From Chryseobacterium sp. 18061 (GTDB lineage Bacteria > Pseudomonadota > Gammaproteobacteria > Enterobacterales > Enterobacteriaceae), in the NCBI GenBank assembly GCA_902706205.1, contig CACSKA010000015.1, positions 1 to 64,000 on the forward strand: a stretch of DNA of 64,000 nt, read 5' to 3'. A program made the position numbers and the translations under genes. Shown here piece by piece: positions 43,034 through 50,558 of this stretch (position 1 is its first letter; each line of letters begins with the position of its first letter). Below the pieces are notes generated by a model. It was not told where the DNA came from and made no database searches. It worked only from the letters and a program-made list of their open reading frames with translations.

Positions 43034-43897
43034 ATGGCCTGGACAATCGACATCATTTCCTGCATCACAGACCGCTTTATGAGTCTGACGGCCACTGAAA
43101 AGCGCATCGCTCAGTTTATTCTCGACGATGTCGCCAGTGCCGCAGAACTGCCGATCGCCGAACTGGCGCGTTTGACCCATACCAGCCAGGCCTCCGTCAC
43201 CCGCTTTGCCCGCGCGCTGGGTTGCAAAGACGTGCGCGAACTGAAGCTGAAACTGGCGCAGTCGCTGGCGGTCGGTCAGCGTTTCATTCTCGACGTGCCG
43301 GATCTCGAAGGGGTACAAGGGATTTACGAATCCATTATCAGCGTGCTGGAAACTAACCGTCGCGCCCTCAACGCCAAGTCACTCAATCAGGCGGTGAACT
43401 GGCTGAGCAATGCCCGTCAGATCCTCGCCATTGGTATGGGTGGAGGGTCAACTATCTGCGCGCAAGAGATGCAGTACCGCCTGTTCCGCCTCGGTCTGCC
43501 AGTGGTAAGCCAGAACGACGGGCTGTTGGTTCGCATGATGTGTTCATCGGTGACGCCGCAGGACGTGGTGGTGGCGCTATCGCTGGGCGGATACACCCCA
43601 GAAATTACCGAAAGTGCCGCGATTGCCCGGCAATATGGGGCGAAGGTAATCGTCATAACGCCGGAAGATACCCCGCTCGCGGAGCAGGCCGATCTGGTGC
43701 TGCCGCTGCTGGTGAGGGAAAACGACTATATCTTTAAGCCCAGTACCTCGCGTTACGCGATGCTGGCGATGATCGATGTGCTCGCCACCGAACTGGCAAT
43801 GGCGAATAAGGCGCAGGCCAAAGACCGTATGCGCCGCATCAAACTGGTTCTCGATAGCCATCGCGGCGGCGCTGACCGCCAACCGCTTGGTGATTAA
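43034..43897 (+). CDS. RpiR-family (MurR/RpiR) regulator
   Basis: A 287-residue regulator with an N-terminal helix-turn-helix (about residues 12-75; LARLTHTSQASVTRFARALG) and a C-terminal SIS sugar-phosphate isomerase-type domain (about 125-255; ILAIGMGGGS and VVALSLGGYTPE). RpiR proteins sense sugar phosphates or sugar acid phosphates. The ATG 43034 start is preferred to a GTG at 43022. Its end overlaps the end of the convergent aldolase gene by 4 bp. It is the likely regulator of the whole 43-50 kb cluster. Confidence 0.88.
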   Translation: MAWTIDIISCITDRFMSLTATEKRIAQFILDDVASAAELPIAELARLTHTSQASVTRFARALGCKDVRELKLKLAQSLAVGQRFILDVPDLEGVQGIYESIISVLETNRRALNAKSLNQAVNWLSNARQILAIGMGGGSTICAQEMQYRLFRLGLPVVSQNDGLLVRMMCSSVTPQDVVVALSLGGYTPEITESAAIARQYGAKVIVITPEDTPLAEQADLVLPLLVRENDYIFKPSTSRYAMLAMIDVLATELAMANKAQAKDRMRRIKLVLDSHRGGADRQPLGD

Positions 43898-44499
43898 TGC
43901 GCCGCGTGCCACGCCTGCATAAACCGTCGTGCCTGTTGGCGCGTCTGTTCGACGGTCTGCCCGGCGCGATACAGGTCACTACCCAATCCCGCACCTGCAC
44001 AACCTGCCGTAAGATAATCTGACAGGTTATCCGGCGTAATGCCTCCCACCGCAAGTACCGGAACTTCCGGCGGTAACACCGCTTTGAGCGCCGATATGTA
44101 GGCAGGACCAAACACCGACGACGGGAAAATTTTCAGCCACTGCGCTCCGGCCTCCAGCGCCGTAAACGCCTCGGTGGCGGTGGCGCAACCGGCGCACACC
44201 AACATGCCATTTTCCACCGCACGGCGAATGACCGCAGGCTGGGTATTCGGAGTCACCACCAGCTTGGCTTTGGCATTCACCAGCGTCGTCACCTGCGACA
44301 CGTTCAACACAGTACCTGCGCCAATCATCGCCTGCTCACCAAAACGGGCAACCCCCTGCGGGATGCTGCGCTGCCAGTCCGGGGAATTCAGCGGGATTTC
44401 GATATAACGAAAACCCTCTTCGATCAGCGTCTCGATATGGGAATCGGCTTCCTGCGGGGTGATGCCGCGCAGGATAGCCACCAGCTTAACGTCGTGCAT
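43894..44499 (-). CDS. dgoA: 2-dehydro-3-deoxy-6-phosphogalactonate/gluconate aldolase
   Basis: A 201-residue class I aldolase of the KDPG/KDPGal family. AILRGI, RYIEIPLNS (catalytic Glu), GAGTV, VTPNT and the Schiff-base lysine in QWLKIFPSS (about residue 124) are in order. It splits the 6-phospho-2-keto-3-deoxy acid into pyruvate and glyceraldehyde 3-phosphate. The sequence looks closer to DgoA than to Eda. Its start overlaps dgoK by 14 bp, so kinase and aldolase are coupled. No galactonate dehydratase (dgoD) is present, so the substrate is not plain galactonate. Confidence 0.88.
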   Translation of the reverse strand: MHDVKLVAILRGITPQEADSHIETLIEEGFRYIEIPLNSPDWQRSIPQGVARFGEQAMIGAGTVLNVSQVTTLVNAKAKLVVTPNTQPAVIRRAVENGMLVCAGCATATEAFTALEAGAQWLKIFPSSVFGPAYISALKAVLPPEVPVLAVGGITPDNLSDYLTAGCAGAGLGSDLYRAGQTVEQTRQQARRFMQAWHAAH

Positions 44500-45358
44500 C
44501 GATAATCCTCTCTATTCCCTGTAAGAATGCCGCTTGCGCGCCGCACTCGTTGACCGCGATATTCAGCCGGGCAAACGCCTGCCGGTAGCGCGGGCTCAGT
44601 ACCTCACTCGCCACCAGCGTTATCTGCTGCGGCTGAAAGCGCTGTGTTAACGTGGCCACTTCTGCGCCAATCAACAACCCCGAAAGAGCATCGCTCACGG
44701 CCGTTTTTTCCAACGCGCCCAGTACCCAAGCCGCGCGGGTAGCGAAAAGCTGGTTGACCAATGAAGGGGTATTCAGCCCTCTCTCCAGCCCCTGTACAAA
44801 TGCGGTTTCATCAGGCTGATGAGGCGGCAGCCCTTGGCCAATCAGCGAGTGGTTCATCAATAAGTGATGCAGTTCACCGGTCATCACCGTGTCAAAACGC
44901 GTGACCCGCCCGCCTTCAACGCTGACCCATTTACTGTGGGTGCCCGGCATTACGTAGCAGGGAGAAGGAGCCAACTGCATCGCACCGAGCAACTGGGTTT
45001 CTTCGCCGCGCATCACGTTGTACTCCCCGTCTTGTGCCCATTTCAGGCCAGGCACAATCCAGACCTGCTCCGCCACTTCGCAGAGTTGTTCCCCGACCTG
45101 GTGGAGCGATACCGGGCACGGCAGATATCCTGCCGGACGCCAGCCGCCTTCACTGCCAATCATCCCAGCCATCAGCACCGGGAGCAGTGCCTCCTTTCGC
45201 CAGGGGCCAATATGGCGGCCGAACAGTTCAGGTGCTTCTCCTGCGGCCATCTGCGTAACACCACAGGGCACATTCAATGTGTCGATGCAGGTCCCGTTTT
45301 CGATAAGCCAGGCGCGCAGGTGTGTGGATCCCCAGTCAACGGCAATATAGTGTTCCAT
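44486..45358 (-). CDS. dgoK: 2-dehydro-3-deoxygalactonokinase-type sugar acid kinase
   Basis: A 290-residue kinase of the DgoK family (COG3734). The N-terminal phosphate-binding motif is AVDWGSTHLRAW (about residues 5-16), and PGTHSKWV (about 140-147) is the second nucleotide/substrate loop. It phosphorylates a 2-keto-3-deoxy sugar acid at C6, feeding the overlapping aldolase. Upstream, two bases separate it from the symporter stop, so symporter, kinase and aldolase form one operon. Confidence 0.88.
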   Translation of the reverse strand: MEHYIAVDWGSTHLRAWLIENGTCIDTLNVPCGVTQMAAGEAPELFGRHIGPWRKEALLPVLMAGMIGSEGGWRPAGYLPCPVSLHQVGEQLCEVAEQVWIVPGLKWAQDGEYNVMRGEETQLLGAMQLAPSPCYVMPGTHSKWVSVEGGRVTRFDTVMTGELHHLLMNHSLIGQGLPPHQPDETAFVQGLERGLNTPSLVNQLFATRAAWVLGALEKTAVSDALSGLLIGAEVATLTQRFQPQQITLVASEVLSPRYRQAFARLNIAVNECGAQAAFLQGIERIIDARR

Positions 45359-45360
45359 TG

Positions 45361-46848
45361 TTAGCCCTCCGACGGCTTGCGTTTGCCAATCGGCAGCGGC
45401 GGTGGTGACGGCTGACTTTCACGTTCGCGAGTGATCATCTCCAGCGCTTCTTCACGACTCATGCTGCTGGCAGGGGTTATCAACGTCACACCGACACCGG
45501 CAATCAGACTCGTCAGCACCGACGGCAGACAAGGGTTGCCCCAGAAGGCCATCCAGCTACTGTCCATCAGCACCACCATCGAGGCAATCGCCCCACCGGC
45601 CAGGGCGGCCACCGCGCCCTGCCAGTTAAAGCGTGTCCAGAAGCGACCGAGCATCGTGCAGATAAACATGCCGGACATAATCATGGAGATCATTTTGGTG
45701 ATGTAGCTGATGATGTCGTTGGACGTCAGAGCAAAAACCAGCGCCAGAGCGATGACAACCACGAGGAAAATCCGTGACGTCCGAATCGCCTTTTCCGGCG
45801 CGGGCATATGCCCGGTAACGAGGGTGTAGAGATCGCGCAGCATAATCGACACCGCGGCAATCGCATCCGAACTGCCGGAGGACATATTGGCCGACATCCC
45901 GGCAATCAGCACCGCCATTGCCAGCACCGGTGGCAGGACCTGAGTCGCAAACAGGAAAGCGAAACCGCTGTTTGCAAGCTCAGGATTCATGGTCCAGACC
46001 GCCATGCCGATAATCGCGGGCAGGAATGAAAACATCAGGTATAGCAGGCCCGTGATAGTGAAGGACTGACGCACCGAAGAAACGGTTTTTGCGGAGTAAA
46101 TACGCTGACGATAAGACGGCGTCGCCAGCACGCCAACGGCTATCACCAGCGCCAGTGAAAACGCGGGTAATGCCCCGAGTTTATCGACGGCAAACAGACT
46201 TTGTGCCGCCGGATCGACTGCATGTTGAATATGGCTCCAGCCACCGACATGATGCACCGCCAGAACCGCCATCAGAATAAAACCAACGAACAGGACAATC
46301 GACTGAATCGTATCAATCCACACCACGGCGGAATATCCACCGATGCCGACATAAACAATAAATGCAAAGGCAATAATGACTTTAGCGACATTAATATCAA
46401 TTCCACTGGCCCACGAAAGATATAATCCGCCACCCAATATATGGGCACCAAGCCAGCCAATAGAGGCGATAAATATCAATACAGCCACCAGGTTCTTTAT
46501 TATTTTGCTGCCACCGGTGTAATAAGACATTTCTTCGCTCATGGTCATAAAGCGGAATTTACGCACCGGCGCAAAGAGCCACGCCACCAGCAATATACCG
46601 ACCGCACCACCCAGGCCATACAGCATTCCGGCCCAGCCGTTTGTATACCCAAAACCTACGGCACCTACGCTCGACCCCGTGCCAACCATGGTGCCCACCG
46701 TGGAACCCAGGGTCAGAATCATCGGTAAGGAGCGGCCCCCAAGCAGGAAGTCGTCACCGTTTTTTTGGTGTCGGGAAACATACCACCCCAGCGTAATCAT
46801 GGCGCAGGCGTAAATGCTAAACCAAATCAGAAATGACATACTGTTCAT
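45361..46848 (-). CDS. Sodium/solute symporter (SSS family)
   Basis: A 495-residue inner-membrane protein with about thirteen hydrophobic segments of the LeuT-fold SSS family. GGRSLP near residue 40, TMVGTGSSVGAVGFGY (about 53-68) and GMSANMSSGSSDAIAA (about 315-330) are the family regions that form the sodium and substrate sites. The C-terminal tail is charged and proline-rich. It should import the substrate of the cluster, predicted to be an N-acylated amino-sugar acid. It is the first gene of the symporter-dgoK-dgoA operon. Confidence 0.88.
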   Translation of the reverse strand: MNSMSFLIWFSIYACAMITLGWYVSRHQKNGDDFLLGGRSLPMILTLGSTVGTMVGTGSSVGAVGFGYTNGWAGMLYGLGGAVGILLVAWLFAPVRKFRFMTMSEEMSYYTGGSKIIKNLVAVLIFIASIGWLGAHILGGGLYLSWASGIDINVAKVIIAFAFIVYVGIGGYSAVVWIDTIQSIVLFVGFILMAVLAVHHVGGWSHIQHAVDPAAQSLFAVDKLGALPAFSLALVIAVGVLATPSYRQRIYSAKTVSSVRQSFTITGLLYLMFSFLPAIIGMAVWTMNPELANSGFAFLFATQVLPPVLAMAVLIAGMSANMSSGSSDAIAAVSIMLRDLYTLVTGHMPAPEKAIRTSRIFLVVVIALALVFALTSNDIISYITKMISMIMSGMFICTMLGRFWTRFNWQGAVAALAGGAIASMVVLMDSSWMAFWGNPCLPSVLTSLIAGVGVTLITPASSMSREEALEMITRERESQPSPPPLPIGKRKPSEG

Positions 46849-47034
46849 AATTCACATCCAATATCAGAAATAATATCTGGCGTTGCAAATATTATGCGTT
46901 AACGTGACGGTCACCTGAAAAAAGGCGTAAAAAGGCGTAAAAAGGCCAAGAGTACTTTCAGATAACATTCCGAAAATGTACCGCTTTTACATTTTTATAA
47001 TTGACGTTGGCCCCCATAACCGAGGGCCGTTGGC
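46849..47034. promoter_or_regulatory. Gap between the RidA gene and the symporter
   Basis: This AT-rich gap holds an 11-bp direct repeat (AAAAAGGCGT three times with decay, about 46918-46947) and a weak hairpin just after the RidA stop (GGCCCTC / GGGGGCC, minus strand, about 47009-47028). It probably contains an internal promoter for the symporter operon. No AATGATAC site was seen. Confidence 0.4.
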
Positions 47035-47427
47035 TTATATCCGGGAAGCGTTATAACAGGTCACATCGACTTCGACTTTACAGTCGACGACTAAATCCGC
47101 GACACAACAAATACGTGCCGGGGGATTTTCGCCAAAAAATTCACAGAACACTTTGTTAAACGACTGGAAATAACGGGAGTCTGTGAGGATCACTTTCACG
47201 TGCACAACGTCTGCCAGGGTATAGCCCGCTTCGTTCATGATGTCGACGCAGTTCTGAATGGCCAGTCGGGACTGATCGACAATGCCGCCTTCCACCACTT
47301 CGCCATTTTTCATCGGGGTCTGACCGGAAACATACAACCAGCCTCCCGCCTCCACTGCGCGTGCGAAAGGCAGGTGCTGACCACCGGTGCCCGTTCCGCC
47401 TTCCACGCCATAACGTTTAATGCTCAT
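47035..47427 (-). CDS. RidA (YjgF) family protein
   Basis: A 130-residue trimeric Rid-family protein. GGWLYVSGQTP (about residues 28-38), the arginine in PPARICCV (about 104-111) and the acidic end of the active site (VEVDVTCY) are present. RidA proteins hydrolyse reactive enamine/imine intermediates made by PLP-dependent dehydratases, releasing ammonia and the keto acid. A PLP lyase lies in the same cluster, which fits exactly. ATG 47427 follows an AGGAG sequence inside the end of the deacylase gene. Confidence 0.88.
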   Translation of the reverse strand: MSIKRYGVEGGTGTGGQHLPFARAVEAGGWLYVSGQTPMKNGEVVEGGIVDQSRLAIQNCVDIMNEAGYTLADVVHVKVILTDSRYFQSFNKVFCEFFGENPPARICCVADLVVDCKVEVDVTCYNASRI

Positions 47428-47429
47428 CT

Positions 47430-48878
47430 TCACTCCTTCATCGTGTCCTGACGTCGCAAGAATCGCCCTGCGCGTCCGATAATACGTTTATCGCTACCAT
47501 AACTCATTACGCCGTTCACCATCACCGCCTCAATCCCTGCCGCCGGTTGTTTCGGGTCAGAGAAGCTCGCCACATCGCGCACCGTCTGTGGATCAAACAG
47601 CACCAGATCGGCGTAATAGCCTACTTTTATCAGCCCTCGCTGCGGCAGCTGGAAACGCGCCGCCGACATACCGGTCATCTTATGCACCGCCAGGGTCAGC
47701 GGGAACAGCTGCTCATCACGGCAATAATGGCCAAGCACGCGCGGGAACGCGCCCCATAAACGCGGATGCGGCATCGGATCATTCGGCAAGCCGTCAGAGC
47801 CGATCATCGTCACCGGATAGCGCATCACCCGCCGCACGTCCTGTTCATCCATGTTGTAGTAAATCGCTCCCGCAGGCATCAGCTGCTCTCCGGCCTCATG
47901 CAACGACATTTTCCAGCCATCTGCAATTTGTTGCAGCGTCTGCCCGGCCACTTCCGGATGTGGCTCAGACCAGGTAATGACAATGTCGAACTCATCGGTA
48001 ATTTGCTTCATATCCAGTGTCGAGGAGCTTGCCGAATACGGGTAACAGTCGCAGGAGATATCCTGGTGCTGGCGCATCTTGTCGAAGAATGCCAGTGTCT
48101 CCTTTGTCCGCCCCCAATTCTTCGCCCCGGCACATTTGTGGTGCGACACAACCACCGGCACTTTGCCGTGACGACCAATGCGGAAGGCTTCATCAAGTGC
48201 TTCAAGAATAGGCTCAAATTCAGAACGCAGATGGGTGGTGTAAATCCCCTTTTCCGCTGCTAGCTCTTCCGCCAGAGCCATCACCTCTTCAGTGGATGAT
48301 TGATTCGCGCTGGCATAGGCAAGACCAGTACTCAGGCCGAGTGCTCCCTGCTTTAACGCCTCGCGAAGCTGCGTGCGCATTCCGGCAATTTCATTGTCGG
48401 TCGCGGTGCGAAACAGGTCGTCCATATGGTTATTACGCAGCGCCGTGTGACCAATTAGCGTTCCGACATTCAGCGCCGGACGCGCCTCTTCCACCGCGCG
48501 AGCATAGGCTTCAACGGTGGGATAGATGAAGTGCGGTTTCTCGCCCAGCAGATTCATTGGGTCCGGCACGTCACCTTTCATCACCGCCGTTGCCGCGCTG
48601 ATCCCACAATTGCCCACGATTACCGTGGTGATGCCCTGGCTAATTTTCGGCAGGTATTCCGGGATACGAATAACGTTGATGTCATCGTGGGTATGCACGT
48701 CAATAAAGCCCGGCGACAACACGCGCCCCAGCCCCTCGACCACCTGCTCCGCCTCAACGTCGAGCGTTGGCGCAATCGCCACAATCCGCTCATCCTTAAC
48801 GGCCACATCGGCGCGGTACTGCGGACTACCGCTGCCGTCTATCACGGTGACATTTTTAAACAGCCAGTTCACCTTCAT
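47430..48878 (-). CDS. N-acyl-D-amino-acid deacylase family amidohydrolase
   Basis: A 482-residue zinc amidohydrolase of the D-aminoacylase family. GFIDVHTHDD (about residues 57-66) gives the HxH metal ligands, and HLRSEFE, VVSHHKCAG and MIGSDGLPND (about 212-370) supply further ligands and the catalytic aspartate. Characterised relatives remove acyl groups from N-acyl-D-amino acids or from 2-acetamido-2-deoxy-D-gluconate. The sugar-acid kinase and aldolase nearby favour an amino-sugar acid substrate. It is divergent from the PLP lyase and overlaps the RidA gene. Confidence 0.87.
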   Translation of the reverse strand: MKVNWLFKNVTVIDGSGSPQYRADVAVKDERIVAIAPTLDVEAEQVVEGLGRVLSPGFIDVHTHDDINVIRIPEYLPKISQGITTVIVGNCGISAATAVMKGDVPDPMNLLGEKPHFIYPTVEAYARAVEEARPALNVGTLIGHTALRNNHMDDLFRTATDNEIAGMRTQLREALKQGALGLSTGLAYASANQSSTEEVMALAEELAAEKGIYTTHLRSEFEPILEALDEAFRIGRHGKVPVVVSHHKCAGAKNWGRTKETLAFFDKMRQHQDISCDCYPYSASSSTLDMKQITDEFDIVITWSEPHPEVAGQTLQQIADGWKMSLHEAGEQLMPAGAIYYNMDEQDVRRVMRYPVTMIGSDGLPNDPMPHPRLWGAFPRVLGHYCRDEQLFPLTLAVHKMTGMSAARFQLPQRGLIKVGYYADLVLFDPQTVRDVASFSDPKQPAAGIEAVMVNGVMSYGSDKRIIGRAGRFLRRQDTMKE

Positions 48879-48959
48879 AACGCCTCACTCTCATTCTGTT
48901 CTGCGGATAAGTTAACCATTTACAAGCCGTAAAAACAGTGAAAAACTACGCAAAGCGAT

Positions 48960-49045
48960 CAACAAAAAATGATACTTTTATTCACAGTACAACCGAAAAC
49001 CAATAAATAAAGATAAAATTCATAATGTTATAAATGATACAAACA
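48960..49045. promoter_or_regulatory. Divergent promoter region with two AATGATAC sites
   Basis: AATGATACTTT (48968-48978) and AATGATACAAA (49033-49043) lie 65 bp apart in the AT-rich region between the deacylase and PLP lyase genes. The first is identical over 11 bp to the inverted site upstream of the RpiR-type gene. They are candidate operators for both directions. Confidence 0.55.
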
Positions 49046-49079
49046 CATAACCACATTCAACCCCGAGAAGGATAGTGAA

Positions 49080-50300
49080 ATGAAATACCATTCAGATACG
49101 GTTATCCCTCACAAATCTGCGCAGCTCTTTTCCCCTGCCAACGTCCTGGCCGAAGACGTATGCCTGCCTGCTGCGGTGATTAAAAAGGCGGCACTGGAAA
49201 ACAATATTCGCTGGATGCAGAGCTATGCCGACGCACGAGGTGTCTCGCTTGCGCCGCATGGCAAAACCACCATGACGCCGTGGATTTTTCAGGCTCAGCA
49301 GGACGCTGGCACATGGGCGATCGGGGTGGGCAGCGCCTGGCAAGCCAGCGCCGCAATGGCCAGCGGTATTCAGCGCGTGCTGATGGTTAATCAGTTGGTG
49401 GGCAAAGCAAACATGCAGGTGGTGGCTCAGCTAAAACAACACTATCGCGAGACAGATTTCATCTGCTGCGTCGACAGCGAGGCCAACGTCAACGCGCTTT
49501 CGGCCTTCTTCGCGGCAAAAAACCTGGTGCTGGATGTCATGGTCGAGCTCGGCGTGCCGGGCGGGCGCTGCGGTTGTCGTACGGTTGAACAGGGGCTGGC
49601 ACTGGCGCAAAAAATCGCCCGACTGCCCGGTCTTCGTCTGCGCGGCCTGGAGCTGTATGAAGGCGTGCTGCACGGCGAAAATCCACAACCACAGGTTGAA
49701 GCTCTGCTGCGCGATGCAGCCAAACTGGCCTGCGAGATGGCGCGCTACGTCGACGGTGAATTTATTCTGACCGGGGCAGGCACCGTCTGGTATGACGTGG
49801 TATGCAACATCTGGCTGGCCGTTGAAAAACCGCCAGAGTGCCGGATCGTTATCCGCCCAGGCTGCTACATCACCCACGATGCCGGGATCTACGACGAAGC
49901 TCAGCAACAGCTGAAAGCCCGCGACCGCGTGGCCTGCGATATTGGCGGCGATCTGACTTCCGCACTTGAGCTTGTCGCGATAGTGCAGTCGGTCCCCGAA
50001 AGCGATCGCGCGGTCGTTAACTTCGGCAAACGCGACAGCGCCTTCGATGCCGGACTGCCGCAGCCCGTCACCCACTACCGCCAGGGTGAAGCATTGGTGT
50101 TTACGCCAGGCGCTATCACCAGCACCGGCATTATGGACCAGCACTGTATGCTCCAACTGGCCGAGGGCAGCGATGTTCAGGTCGGCGATATTCTTGTCTT
50201 CGGCACTTCGCACCCGTGCCTGACGTTTGATAAGTGGAAAACGTTACTGCTGGTCGACGATGCCTATAACGTGGTTGAGGAACTGGACACGCTATTCTGA
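49080..50300 (+). CDS. PLP fold-III amino acid deaminase (D-serine dehydratase-like)
   Basis: A 406-residue protein of the alanine-racemase-like fold III group that includes D-threonine aldolase, eukaryotic-type D-serine dehydratase and D-glucosaminate dehydratase. The PLP lysine is in LAPHGKTTMTP (about residue 61). Metal ligands of this group are seen near the C-terminus (QHCML and SHPCLTFDKW, about 360-390). It should eliminate ammonia from a D-configured beta-hydroxy amino acid. With the kinase and aldolase nearby, D-glucosaminate or D-galactosaminate fits best, giving the 2-keto-3-deoxy acid. AGAAGGA precedes the ATG. Confidence 0.82.
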   Translation: MKYHSDTVIPHKSAQLFSPANVLAEDVCLPAAVIKKAALENNIRWMQSYADARGVSLAPHGKTTMTPWIFQAQQDAGTWAIGVGSAWQASAAMASGIQRVLMVNQLVGKANMQVVAQLKQHYRETDFICCVDSEANVNALSAFFAAKNLVLDVMVELGVPGGRCGCRTVEQGLALAQKIARLPGLRLRGLELYEGVLHGENPQPQVEALLRDAAKLACEMARYVDGEFILTGAGTVWYDVVCNIWLAVEKPPECRIVIRPGCYITHDAGIYDEAQQQLKARDRVACDIGGDLTSALELVAIVQSVPESDRAVVNFGKRDSAFDAGLPQPVTHYRQGEALVFTPGAITSTGIMDQHCMLQLAEGSDVQVGDILVFGTSHPCLTFDKWKTLLLVDDAYNVVEELDTLF

Positions 50301-50319
50301 TTGTCGAGCACGCCCATTG

Positions 50320-50342
50320 ACCCTCTCCCCGTGGTAGAGGGT
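50320..50342. repeat. Extragenic palindrome, CCCTCTCCCC type
   Basis: ACCCTCTCCCC and TAGAGGGT form an imperfect hairpin after the PLP lyase gene. A relative lies at 53941-53965. This CCCTCTCCCC-type palindrome is common between genes in Enterobacter-like genomes. Confidence 0.6.
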
Positions 50343-50352
50343 TAAATTACGT

Positions 50353-50368
50353 TGTGATCTCAATCACA
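50353..50368 (+). promoter_or_regulatory. CRP site upstream of btsT
   Basis: TGTGATCTCAATCACA is a perfect TGTGA-N6-TCACA palindrome about 190 bp before the btsT start. It predicts cAMP-CRP control, as known for E. coli btsT. Confidence 0.85.
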
Positions 50369-50416
50369 TGTTTAACACCTTCCTCCTCGCGCCCCAACCG
50401 CTCGCCCCCGCAAAAG

Positions 50417-50444
50417 ACCGCTTAACCGCCCATACAACCACTCA
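50417..50444 (+). promoter_or_regulatory. BtsR (YehT) direct-repeat site
   Basis: ACCGCTTA (50417-50424) and ACCACTCA (50437-50444) both fit the BtsR motif ACC(G/A)CT(C/T)A and are arranged as direct repeats on one face of the helix. This predicts pyruvate-responsive activation of btsT by the BtsS/BtsR system. Confidence 0.75.
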
Positions 50445-50558
50445 CCCATTTTCTACCGCGGCCGCGCGCGAAGCTCTGGCACCATAGCTACCAGCATCAA
50501 TACCTCCAGAAGTCGTTGTAACACTTCACTCATTCTTATAAACGCCAGGTTTTTAACG

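Noticed and set aside
43034..45358. Galactonate (dgo) operon
   Set aside because: The kinase and aldolase fit, but the galactonate dehydratase dgoD, transporter dgoT and GntR-type dgoR are absent, and the deacylase, RidA and PLP lyase point to an amino-sugar acid.
50466..50546. 26-codon minus-strand frame (start MSEVLQRLLEV) opposite the btsT leader
   Set aside because: There is only a weak ribosome binding site and no known homologue. The stretch also serves as the btsT leader, so there is not enough support for a gene.
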